Notes under the pieces: generated by a model
Told to the model about the DNA's origin: nothing
Seen by the model: the letters and a program-made list of their open reading frames with translations, nothing else
Database searches by the model: none
Made by a program: the position numbers and the translations under genes
Source: Lumbricus rubellus
Lineage: Eukaryota; Annelida; Clitellata; Crassiclitellata; Lumbricidae
Assembly: GCA_945859605.1 (NCBI GenBank)
Contig: OX243817.1
Span: forward strand, 30,223,289 to 30,287,288
Reading direction: 5' to 3'
DNA: 64,000 nt
Part shown: positions 46,301-55,900 of the stretch, in pieces
How the letters are laid out: each line of letters opens with the position of its first letter
Numbering within the stretch: the stretch's first letter is position 1

Positions 46301-47684
46301 CGACCCAACCAATAGTGTTAATAGTGATTCTAATTGTGATCACGATAACTTATCTACTTATCGTTGATTTGCATTTAGACCAAAGTCTCCCGACGTTCTC
46401 ACAATGGAAGAACATCGATTGAACCTGCAGAAGCTGAAGCCCGACTCTCCATCCGCTCCATCAACTCCATCCTCTCCAACCCCTCCGCCTCCCGCGGCGA
46501 CAACAGCCGCCGCGTTGGGCCCGCCTCTGCTAGTCAAGCGCTGCAGTCTCATCCAGGAAGAGCTGGCCGAGGAGGATGAGGAGATGGAAATGGAGACGGA
46601 CGCTCTCATCAAACCCGAGGAGGAGTTGAAGAAGGATGAGCGCAGTAGAGCGAGCATTGAACTGGCGACGAAAAAGAGCGGTCAGCCGTCGCTGCCGTCG
46701 AGATCCAACGTCCAGTTCTCTTCGCAACTCATGAACCAGATCTACGACGATGACGTCAACTCGCCTCCGAAGCTGCTGCTCGGTAAAGTCGAGCGGAACC
46801 ATCACAAGCGCTGTCCGATCGTCCTGCGCGGCACCAGCTGCAGCAGCTCGGACACGAGCGACACCGACGACATCCCCGTCTGCCAGAAGCCGCGCAGAGA
46901 CAAGACGAGACGAAGCTTCCAACGACGCGACAGCAGCGACTATCTGAGCGACACCAGCGAAGCGCTTGGCGCCGGCGGCACGGTTCCGCTGATGAGCCGC
47001 AAGGATCGCTCGAGAGATTCGAGCCGCGACGAGAAGCTGCAGGAGAAGACACGGAGGCTGAGCGGCGACATGAAGCGACGGCTGAGCATCGAAGAGAAGC
47101 AGTCATCGGATCTCATCAAGGAGAAGCGTCGCAACAGCGTCGTCGGCGCCGTCAAGAAGAGCGTCAGTCTCATCCTCGGACGCGCGTACATCGTCGGCGA
47201 CAACACGCCGGACGTCACGAAGCTGAACACGTGGAACTCGTGCTCCGATCTGTCGGTGAACGTCAGGAAGACGCTGAACACCGGCTCGCTGAGCATGCGT
47301 CACCTCGCCGACCGCACCATCCTCGGCTGCGTGCTGGCGCGGGAGCTGCGGCTGAGCCGAAGCGAGTTCCTCAAAGAGTCGGAGGCGGTGAACCGAGAGA
47401 ACCGGCCGCGGTCGAGAGTCATCCACGTGCGTTCAAACGACTTCAGTCAACTCGTCGACAAGTTCAGTACGTCGGCCGATGATGATAAGGTGAGTGTGGC
47501 GGTGGTGCCAGACCCCAGTCTGAGGCAGAGGTCAAGAGGGGGTGGCGGCGAAGGGTCGTGCAAGATAGACATCAACCGCAACGCGCTGAACTCGCTGAAC
47601 CAGTCGAGCAATCGCCATGACAACGGCGGCGAGAAGCAGACGACGTCAAGTACAATGAAAACGAAGTGCTGCAGCCTAGTCTAA
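34579..47684 (+). CDS. SNRK: SNF-related serine/threonine kinase SNRK, complete, six coding exons, 801 aa
   Basis: Coding exons 34579-34773, 38528-38927, 40220-40361, 43111-43317, 45585-45740 and 46379-47684; phases 0, 1, 2, 2, 2 agree and sum to 2,406 nt. SNRK is an AMPK-related kinase of the CAMK group, activated in vertebrates by LKB1. Visible features: Gly loop [11 protein letters not shown] (22-32), catalytic K47, HRDLKPEN with D141, DFG at 160-162, activation-loop T175 in [12 protein letters not shown] (equivalent to the LKB1 site), then a UBA-like segment [16 protein letters not shown] (exon 5) as in the family. The C-terminal 430 residues are low-complexity and Arg/Ser-rich, ending KCCSLV. 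Human SNRK is about 765 residues. Intron 3 ends in a tandem acceptor repeat. Confidence 0.96.
34774..38527. other. SNRK intron 1
   Basis: 3.75 kb. It holds a truncated SINE tail (about 37748-37778), a CA/CGCG-type microsatellite (37595-37626) and a near full-length SINE (38279-38494) ending only 33 bases before exon 2. The ORFs inside show no recognisable product. Confidence 0.6.
38279..38494 (-). mobile_element. tRNA-derived SINE next to SNRK exon 2
   Basis: Minus-strand copy with head GGGGCGCGGTGGTGCAGTGG, box B GGTTCGAATC and tail GAAGGAGCACTATAGCAAAT; it lies between the likely branch point region and exon 2 (38528), so the acceptor (TGTATGCGCAG) is only 33 bases past the SINE. Confidence 0.88.
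38528..38927 (+). CDS. SNRK: SNRK exon 2: kinase catalytic core
   Basis: Encodes [18 protein letters not shown] through HRD, DFG, the activation loop and APE. Donor GTTG|GTAAGT, phase 1. A SINE/LINE tail starts within 15 bases of the donor. Confidence 0.96.
38941..39006 (+). mobile_element. truncated SINE/LINE tail abutting the SNRK exon 2 donor
   Basis: GAGCACCTCTGAGTAGGTTT..CTTGAAGAGGCACTATATAA followed by (AATG)n, only 13 bases after the end of exon 2. Confidence 0.8.
39540..39590. repeat. (CT)n microsatellite in SNRK intron 2
   Basis: CTGT then pure CT run, followed by an AT tract. A GGA/GAA purine tract lies at 39218-39275 in the same intron. Confidence 0.92.
40220..40361 (+). CDS. SNRK: SNRK exon 3: kinase C-lobe
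   Basis: Acceptor GCTTTGCAG; encodes [20 protein letters not shown] and onward to SANCR. Donor CGACA|GTGAGC, phase 2. Confidence 0.95.
40905..41250. repeat. 15-bp minisatellite TGACATTTTGTCGCA
   Basis: About 20 tandem copies with variants (TCAGTGACATTTTG, TTCATCGCA) in SNRK intron 3. The unit itself is partly palindromic (GACA..TGTC). Confidence 0.92.
42494..42712 (+). mobile_element. tRNA-derived SINE, full-length, plus orientation
   Basis: Head AGTGGTGGCGTTTTTGCCTTG, box B GGTTCGAATCC, middle CCTTGGGCAAGTCCTTCACT and tail CTTGAAGGGGCGCTATAACAA..GTGCACATACAAAC. It has the best-preserved sequence of the family in this window. The middle block resembles the conserved core of some vertebrate V-SINEs, by memory only. 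Confidence 0.9.
42784..42880 (-). mobile_element. truncated SINE/LINE tail
   Basis: (ATTC)n followed by TTTATATAGCGCTCCTTCAA..CTACTCAGAGGTGCTC, the complement of the common tail, in SNRK intron 3. Confidence 0.8.
42961..43132 (+). repeat. tandem repeat of the SNRK exon 4 splice acceptor (5 copies)
   Basis: Five copies (starts 42961, 42997, 43033, 43067, 43103) of a 34-36-bp unit GTTTGTAGTCTAATAGGGAA..AATGTTGGTT. Each contains the acceptor GTTTGTAG and the first 22 bases of exon 4. Only the last copy continues into the exon. Units are 36, 36, 34 and 36 bp. Confidence 0.95.
43111..43317 (+). CDS. SNRK: SNRK exon 4: end of kinase domain and start of UBA region
   Basis: Begins at the acceptor of the fifth repeat copy. 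With exon 3 it reads [19 protein letters not shown], matching the family pattern D-L-I-x-x-M-L-x-R-x-P. Donor TTCA|GTAAGT, phase 2, immediately followed by a GTT microsatellite. Confidence 0.94.
43324..43383. repeat. (GTT)n microsatellite after SNRK exon 4 donor
   Basis: Nearly pure GTT array of about 19 units starting within 10 bases of the 5' splice site. Confidence 0.95.
43598..43665 (+). mobile_element. truncated SINE/LINE tail in SNRK intron 4
   Basis: GGGAGTGCTGCTGAGTAGAT..TTCTTGAAGGAGCGCCATAT with an AATC-rich tail. Confidence 0.75.
45467..45529. mobile_element. miniature piggyBac-like MITE (63 bp) with TTAA flanks
   Basis: Perfect 14-bp terminal inverted repeats CCCTTTAATGCCGA / TCGGCATTAAAGGG, flanked by TTAA on both sides (45463-45466, 45530-45533). 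TTAA duplication and a CCCTTT start are the hallmark of piggyBac. The internal spacer is only 35 bases. It ends 55 bases before SNRK exon 5. Confidence 0.8.
45585..45740 (+). CDS. SNRK: SNRK exon 5: UBA-like region
   Basis: Acceptor TGGTTGCAG; encodes [20 protein letters not shown] and onward. Donor CCAAG|GTAGGA, phase 2. Confidence 0.94.
46243..46310 (-). mobile_element. truncated SINE/LINE tail in SNRK intron 5
   Basis: TTTATATAGCGCTTCTTCAA..TTTACTCAGAAGCGCTC, complement of the common tail, ending 68 bases before exon 6. Confidence 0.8.
46379..47684 (+). CDS. SNRK: SNRK exon 6: C-terminal regulatory tail
   Basis: Acceptor TTTGCATTTAG, phase 2. GC-rich and CpG-rich compared with the introns. 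It encodes Pro/Ser-rich, acidic and Arg/Ser-rich stretches, a [12 protein letters not shown] acidic Ser cluster, an [14 protein letters not shown] conserved block, and the terminal KCCSLV. Confidence 0.93.
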
Positions 47685-50600
47685 TCGTCGGTAGGAATCG
47701 GTTTGGATCGTCATTGTCGTCGGTTTTTGCTGGTCAGTTTTAATGCATGCCACTGCAATCAGTATTTATTTCAGTTTAGGCATTTGTTGAGTGTTGTCAG
47801 TGTCTAGGAATGACTCGGTTGCTTGTCTTGTAGTTTCGACCGTTGGTTTTTTTTTGTACGTTGGAACAGGTGTTCCTTCCAGCCGTCTGCTAAACGTGTA
47901 ACTTCATTCGTTTTCCGATTTTACTGAATATTTAAACATGCGTGTACATTTACAGTTTCTGGCAGTGTTGCTCAATGGGGCTGCTGTTGCGTGGACAGCA
48001 GATCTGTTTGGGTTCCTATTATTGAATGTACCCGATTACTACATGTACCCATTTAAACTTCAGGTTTTAGACGATTTTTTCTGCTTAGTCGCTTTGCTTA
48101 TGATCGCTGTGCTGGTGTTAAAACATCCATTGTTAGTTCTGAGTGCTGTTGGTTGTTAGATTTTGCTGCTTCCTCCTGAATGCAACTATTGTAAAGACCA
48201 GAACCTCAACACTGCCAGCCAGCTCTTCTTTGCTGAAGAGATTAAATAGAATAGCATGCCATGAGTTCATGCTTAAGGCAGGTCAGCTGATAGTTGACAT
48301 GGTCTGGTGCATGCCATCGTGTTGATTGCTTGAGGCTGGGCTTGGTCATCCGTTGCCAGGGTACACCAGGGTTGCCAGGGTCTATTGTGCATCTCGTAAC
48401 TGTGATATCTGTGTTGTAAGAAGCAGTTTTGCAGTAAGCATTAACATGTGAGATAGGAAATGCTGTACAGCTATTAGAAAACAGCTAGATAAGCTTGCAC
48501 TGTTATGATCACTTAAGTGCATGGTAGCATGCATTTGAGATTAATTATGGTGATGAGGTAGCAGTATGTGCTTTGCATTGCTATCGCTGAATAGCTGAGA
48601 GAATGTGCTTGGCTTGATCAATGGAGAGTGAGGCGACTTCTGATATTCTTTTCTTCAGAAATGAATGGAGTCACTTATATGGTTGCTGTCATGAAAAGGC
48701 AATGTATGTATATTGCACTATGAATGAATGAATGAACGAATGAATGAAACTGTTGCAATGAATGAACGAATGAAGCTGTTACTGAATGGCTAGGGCTGGT
48801 TAACAACACTGTAGGCTATGTTTGTCAAATTGCTAAGGTAGAGGCTTGATTGGCTTCTCTGATTTTTTTTCTCAGCCAGTTTTCCGCTGTTGACAGTTTG
48901 TATGTAGATATTTATCTAGACGTTTGTTTAGCTCCTTTCAAGTATCTCTCAAAAGTTATGTGAATATTACTGTCTGACGATTCCATGTTGGTGTACTACA
49001 GTGTAATCTGAGCCGAGTCTGGTAAAATAGCGGAAGTTGAGATGCATGCACGAGGGGCCAACAGATCTTCTTCAGCAGAGTGAAATTCTGAGGGTGTACA
49101 TGTACACCCCAAGGTGTATGTATTCCCTCAGAATTTCACATTATTATTATTATTATCTTGAATTTGAACAGTAAACATCAGTAGCAGAAAGTACGATTAA
49201 CAAGGGAAGCAGTAGCTGTAATTTATTATTATTATTTTGTGCATGGTTTTGAATGACCACTGTCTAGTAGTAGTCAGTTTATTGTACTATGGTCAATTGG
49301 TCATGCAGATGTCTGAAGAACTTGCTCAAGGTCTGTCTTTAGGTTTGACTTGAACCCGTACTGTCTGCATTTACAGAGCAAGTGCTCAGGCAGGCGACGA
49401 CCATGTTGCACAATGTTGGCCAAGAGATACTGACATGTACTGTCTGTAAAACTGTGATTGATGTCTCTGCCTAGTTTGAGTGAAACATCTCTAACTTATT
49501 ATGATTAAGGAGTTTTCTTATTGGGGCATTTAAGATTTTCTACTTCCTTCGTCACTCAACTTAGAAGCGCTTTTGGTGCAACCGTCCAATTTGGCTTTTC
49601 AACTTTTCAGCATGCGCCTATTATAATCGATGTTTACATAACAACAAAGCATTACATCTGTATTAATGTATGAATATTTTATCAACCACACATATATATA
49701 TATATATATATATACATATATTGTGTCTGATGTGCATACTTTTTGTGGGTGTTGTATATTCAATATATTATGTTAGTATTATATTAGATATGTTACTGAA
49801 AGAAATTACACTAAAACCATTGATGCTGTTTTAATTTTTAAGATTTTTTAATTGTACTTTGTGCTTCTGGGTCAACAAAATAGTATTTAATTTTTAAACT
49901 ATAAGTTTATTTATTTCCTAGTAATTCCCGGAATTAAAAATACCCAGGAATAATGCAGTTGCCTTGAAATATCTGTATGACAAAATATCAATAGTTGTTG
50001 GGTATCAATGTAATAGCAATAAATCTTCATGTTTGTAATTTGAACTGTAAAAAGGAAACGTTTAAAGAAACGATATTAGAAGTAGTAAATTGGTTTAGAG
50101 ATTAGCCATGTGGTTTGGTTTTTTGTGTTCTGTTAAACTACGATATTCTGAGGCTAAGGTGTCAGTAACTCTTAAATTTAATGGCAATAAACATGAGTTT
50201 ATATAAAAATTATGTATTATGCGAGAGTATGGATCATGAAGGGGCATGTAATGACTGAAAAAAATTAAGTGATTGTACAAGTAGTATTATGATATATTTC
50301 TGAGCTGTTAATCTGATTGTGGTTCTGCCATCATTTTACGTTTCAGTTTGCGCCTATGCATGTTTTAATAATCATTTTGCTTTCCAGACAGCTCTGTTCA
50401 TTAGGCCAACATTGAACATGCAAGGGAGATTGCAGGGAGCAGCTGCTATGGTTTGTTAAAACTGACTGGTTAAGGTTTTAATCTGTACATTTCAGATGGT
50501 TTTTAACGTGGGAACATTGTAGTTGTTAAATTGTCTTTTGTAGATTTGATTAATTAATTACCTGTGTTGAAATAGACCTCCTGTGTGTATGGTACGTATG

Positions 50601-51440
50601 TGTTTATGATATAGCTGATAATTTTTTTTGCTATTCTTTCTAAGAAATGTGGAGGTAATTTGTGTCCACAGTTGGCATTGCCTGCATTACTTTTACATGA
50701 AGAGTAGTAGTAGCCTGTCTTACAGATACGCATATGTTAGCTTAATTTAACTGCAGTTAAAGGTATTGTATACAAGTGATATTACATGTCAGAAAAGTAT
50801 GGTTTGAATGAATAATTCAAGATAATTTAAATTTTATTATTTTCACAGTGAGTAGCGTTTTGTTATTTTGTTAATGTCTGCAGAATACCTCGGTCATAGT
50901 GCGATCAGTTGGTTTTAAGAGTGGCTAGCAGTGTATGAATGGTCAAGAGCAAGGTAGAAACAATAGTAGTAGTGTTCATTGATGTGTAGACACTAGTAGT
51001 TTTAGTGATCTGTTCACCATGTAGTGTTTATTTATGTATAATGTACGTATAATTAATTCTTTTATCAGAATGTATATAGTTGACACGCAACACTCGAGAT
51101 TTCGATAGGTGAAAGCATGCATTTGTTTAAAAGTCATTTTGAACGTCGAAATGATAGCTGTTCGTTTGCATCTGAATACATGTGTTTGCATTTATTTACC
51201 ATTATAGTTAAAACATACATTGCTTCTTGAATGCGCAAGTGTTATACTTGGTCCCTGTATAGATTTCTAGTGTGTTGTATAATGTTGGAAGTTTTAAGTA
51301 TTTATTGTTAATTATGAAAAAACTGTGTTTTCTTGAACGTCTTATCTTGATTGATTCAGATTAGTCTTCCATTCAAGATTATCTTTCAAGTTTAAGTTGT
51401 AGCAAGAATCTTGCTTCCATCTTTGGTCAATGACTGCAAC
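47685..51440. other. SNRK 3' UTR and downstream intergenic DNA
   Basis: No further gene is supported. It includes an (AATG)n run (48721-48750), a perfect nested inverted repeat (49080-49139), an (AT)n tract (49691-49714) and a canonical AATAAA at 50018-50023 that could end a 2.3-kb 3' UTR. ATTAAA variants occur earlier (48241). Confidence 0.45.
49080..49139. repeat. perfect inverted repeat with inner palindrome
   Basis: GTGAAATTCTGAGGG (49080-49094) and its exact complement (49125-49139). Inside lies the 18-base palindrome GGGTGTACATGTACACCC (49092-49109). It falls within the probable SNRK 3' UTR. Confidence 0.85.
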
Positions 51441-52130
51441 TTTAGGTCATCATCACTCACCCACCTAGTACCATAATAATAAACTACCGGTATGTTCCAT
51501 TTCTTGAGATCATCCAAATGCTGTCAATTTCAGTCTGCTATAAACAGAATACACTCGAACCTGCCAAGGACAGAGAACCTGAAGAAGATATACAGAATAC
51601 TCTCAGGCAGGACTAGCTACCACGTTCATTCACTCAATCAATGTAACACATTCGATTCAGAACTGCAAGTTGATAGGAAACTTATCTTTCTACATCAAAA
51701 TGCTTGCTTTGTGCTGAAATCTTTTACGTACCATGCAGTTCTTTTTAACTTTTATTGAACACGTAACAGTATAATCAACATAACATACAACAGTAATAAT
51801 GTACCGATATATGCAAATTCAAACCACTTGAACCGTAACAAATGGAACATAACAAGAGCAACATCAAAATGTACATGTAACTTTGCTTCACGCTTATCAA
51901 GCAAGACTCATAACGAACTATAAATTTATGATACAAAACACAGATTTTGCAACAGATCAGAGAAATCAAAAGCCAGGCATTCTTCAAGCGAGATGGATGT
52001 GATGAATCTAAAAGCTCATATTTGGGACACAACAACTGAATTACCGGTATGTAAAAGAGAAGCAATCTTTCAAAGTAGTTGATGATTTCTGCTCTTGGTT
52101 GCTTTAGAGTTCTCCTAGTACTGTAAATAC

Positions 52131-52984
52131 TTACAATTTCCCCCATTGGGTAAATGCATTAAAATTATAAACATCAACACCTCCATCATAATTGACAACT
52201 GCCAACAGTTTCTTGTCATTTTTGTACGACAGTAGCATTGGCTTTATGATACCACCACCATAGTCGCCTGTCAGAAGGACTCCATTCCAGCCAAGGTCAG
52301 AGTTTAGCAGAAGTATTCTGTTGTTCTGTGTGTCAGCCACAATAACCTGATCATCTGAAGTTAGTGACATATGAATGGGATGATTCAGTTCCTCTGATGC
52401 CTCTCTCGGTGTATAGCATCCAACAATGCTTCCAGTTTTGTTGAATTTACAAATAAATTTCGTATAATCTCTCCTTGATCCACAGCTGACTATGAAGTCT
52501 CCCGTCGACGTTTTGATCACACTTTGAGCCCTCTGACAAAATTCTGCACCATAGGCATCTTTTGTCAATTCAAAACTGTGAAACAGGCGAGCGTATTCTG
52601 TATTGTATAGCTTCAGTCTCCATAGGAACTCGTTTGTCGCAAGTATTGTGCTTCCATCTTCAGACAATGACCGAATCCTTAGGTCATCATCACACATCCA
52701 CTCGGTTCTAAAATAATCTGCTCCATTTCTAGAAATGATCCAAATGCAGTCAGTCCCTGAGTCAGCCACATACAGTGAGTCAGAGGATGGACTTGATACC
52801 ATAGATTCCGGCTCGGTCATCCAATCTAACCACAAGGAATTCCTCAAATTGAATGGAAACCGATCTTCATAAACAAAAATACGCTGAGGATTACCGCAGA
52901 GAATGTTGATGGCAGTCTGCGAGAAAGTGATACTCAACACGTTGTCACATGATATAGTCAGACGGTTCACAGGAAGCGCTGAAA
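52131..52984 (-). CDS. beta-propeller (NHL-type) exon, copy 1
   Basis: 284 codons to a TAA; acceptor GTTTACAG on the minus strand, phase 1. There are repeated blade-like motifs, for example SDSLYVADSGTDCIWIISR, DDQVIVADTQNNRILLLNS and NDKKLLAVVNYDGGVDVYN, typical of NHL/TolB-like propellers of about six blades. The first in-frame ATG is internal, so the exon must be spliced to an upstream one. Function is unknown; NHL propellers bind RNA or protein. A GTAAGT overlaps the stop (TTGTAAGT) and could alternatively act as a donor. Confidence 0.85.
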
Positions 52985-55900
52985 CTGTAAACCATTACAA
53001 GGGCAAATCATCCAAACGTCTCTTTTTTGCACAGAAAAAGCAGCACCATAATTGATTTTCATGCTATCGTAAAAGATTTTCAGATTTAATTTCACTTCTA
53101 AAAGAGTTTAAGCATTTCTAAACTCAAGATCAGAGTAGCATAAAAAAGCCTGCTTTCAGTCCTTTTGCTCGTACTTCCACTATGCAGAATCTTGCTTTCT
53201 CAGTGGTAGGACCCTCAACCTGGAATGGTCTTCCTCTGACACTCCCCTCTCTTTCTAAAAATCCTTCTCAGGCTTTCCTCTCTCATCTTAAGACAGTTTT
53301 ATTTGGCCGTGCTGAGGTTGAGAGCGCCTCTGAGTAGCCCTCTTGAAGAGGCGCTTTATAAATGCATCTAATGAATGAATTAATAAAAATATGCATGTCT
53401 TTGTAAATACAGACTAGAATTTTTTAATCATTGCAAAGGTTGAAAGAAAGAAACAGGCCTATCGCAAGAGTAAACAGTAAACGGTTAACCAATGGTGGGC
53501 TTTTAATCTATTCATACGGAGATTTCTTTGTCCATGGCTTTTTTGTGATGTCCTTTATCAAGGTGAATAAGTAATGATAGTAACACCTAAACACTTAAAG
53601 GGCTAATTGCATGTCTTTTGTGCACAAAATCCTCTTGCATGGATGGTGTTAAGACCTTTTCTCATAACCGTCACAAATAACTTCTAAGGCTAAAATAATA
53701 CTTAAGTACTGGTATGTTGATGTTTATCTGTCACAGAGACAAAAATGGTGAATTGATAGAGGCCTAGTTGCTTGGAAGAGTCTCCTTGTATTTATTTGAA
53801 AAAAACCTACATTTTCCTTAAAGTCTCCAGGAAACACAGAGGAAATATTATAATTTCTTTTTTAATTGGCTTATGCATACAGCACACAATGCAAAGTTCC
53901 ATAAAGTAGCTCTTAAAATACGCCTACCACAAATTATTAGAACTCTAACTATAATATCTTGTTTCATGATTAGCCTAAGCATGCTTTCTAAGAGTTGGTT
54001 TACTTGAACCAGAGCGACGGATTTTAAAATAAAACAGCAAAATGTAACTGCTTCATGAAATCACTATAGAAACCCTCCCAACCAGGCTCCAAAATAAATT
54101 CTTAAAAGTTGATTTAGCTTGTAACATAAACTTTTGTTAGGATCTATGCAGTTAATGATATTTACCATTCTTCTTGGAACGCCAGCAGATAACAATCGCC
54201 AACAACATGTAAACCAAACCAACTGTAACACGGATACCAAGGACAACTAAAAAAGACATACAGCCAGATATTTTGTAAGTTAAAAAAAATTAGTAACATA
54301 TATATTTGTAAGACATCACCTATTATAATAGTTGCTAAAGTTAGTCCAACAGTTTTGTAGTAAAGTTAGCCATTAATTTCAATGGCATGTTTGCTAAGCT
54401 CATCTACTACGGGTAATGTTGAAGTCAAGCTTGTCAAGTGCTAGTAATCCATCAATTCATCTGGGCACTGAACAAGGCCGTAGCCAGGATTTTTTTCGGG
54501 GGTGTTTACTTGACCTTGAGCAAGTCGATTCCGAGACTAAGGGGTTTGGAGGATGATTTAATCTATTGTAAAATCTATATAAATAAAAATGAAACTTTCC
54601 AATAGTTTGTTGCCAGTGTTCTCAAAAACTGACGCACAGATTGTTTTGAAAATTTAACCAAACCTTCCATTCCAATAAGAGAGTTTCCAACTTTTTTTCT
54701 CCGAATAAACGCAATATTTTCCACAAAAAGGGAACTTTGCATTCCGCTCGACCGCCATTTGCAAATTCAACAAAACTGCACGTTGCCAGATTTCACAAAC
54801 GCCTTCACAGCGACAGCGACCATGCAGACGAAACATAAATGATGTCGCGCGCCGTGACGTCATAAGCGATACGCACAATTATTTTGAGGCCTTTCAACAT
54901 TCTTGGTTGAGGGAGGGGAAGAGTCTTTTCTGCCACAGCAACGCGTGGCCGGGTACAGCTAGTGTCATATAAAAATAAGAGCTTCGAATATAACCCCTTA
55001 GTTCTAGCATCATGATTGTGTTAGCAAATGCATTATGTCATGGTAGCATTATTTAATTTCGGAGGGTGTTCAAACACCCAAAACAACCTCATAAGCTAAG
55101 GCCTTGACACAGTCCACATAATTATGTATCTGAACATTCAAATAAATTGAAGCCTTGAAATTACACATGCTTATGCGCATAAATAAAAATTATAATATAC
55201 CATAAATAAGCACATGTGCCAGATTGCTGATACATCAGATCATACATAAACCATCCAAACCAGCCATAAATTTATCGCTACAGTATGTTCCTGTAATGGC
55301 CTACCCCAGGTACTGCAAGAAACACCAGTTAGTGCCAAATAAAATTATGTCACCTGTTGGCGATAATGTCTTGTCTTTCGAAGTCTGGACAAATCTTTCT
55401 TTTGCTAATAAAATTATACATGTATCATCAATTCATCATGTTATAGAAGATGCAAATTTTACATAAGATACGGATTTTACTCAAATAATCACTAGTAATG
55501 TATTAAGCAGTTTCACTACAGGAGAGTACAAGTATCTTTAGCATCTAGCAGAAAGTGACTGGTGTAAACTATGGATCAGGCATGATTGACATTAAAGGCA
55601 TGTTCTACATATTGTGACCGTCTTCATGTGTTGAGAGTGAAATAATGGTCCTACGACGGATATGTATGATGTATCACACACACAGAAGTGGACACGTAGG
55701 CATTGGGAAGATGAGTAATAAATTTAATGTCCAAACCATTTAATAGTGCTTCGTTTCTAGTATTCTTTCCCGTGTTTACCAAAGTCAGATCCGATGAATT
55801 TCACAAATACACAGATGAAGTTGGAGGGGGAAAGACAACTTGTGCACATAGTGTTGCCTGTAAAATGGCAGCTTGACCAACATGTACTGAGATGCATTCA

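Noticed and set aside
46530..47426. several 100-130-codon minus-strand ORFs over SNRK exon 6
   Set aside because: Shadows of the codon-biased, GC-rich coding strand.
52131..52146. GTAAGT overlapping the stop of the propeller exon as a donor
   Set aside because: Possible, and conserved in both copies, but no continuing exon was found; the stop is the simpler reading.
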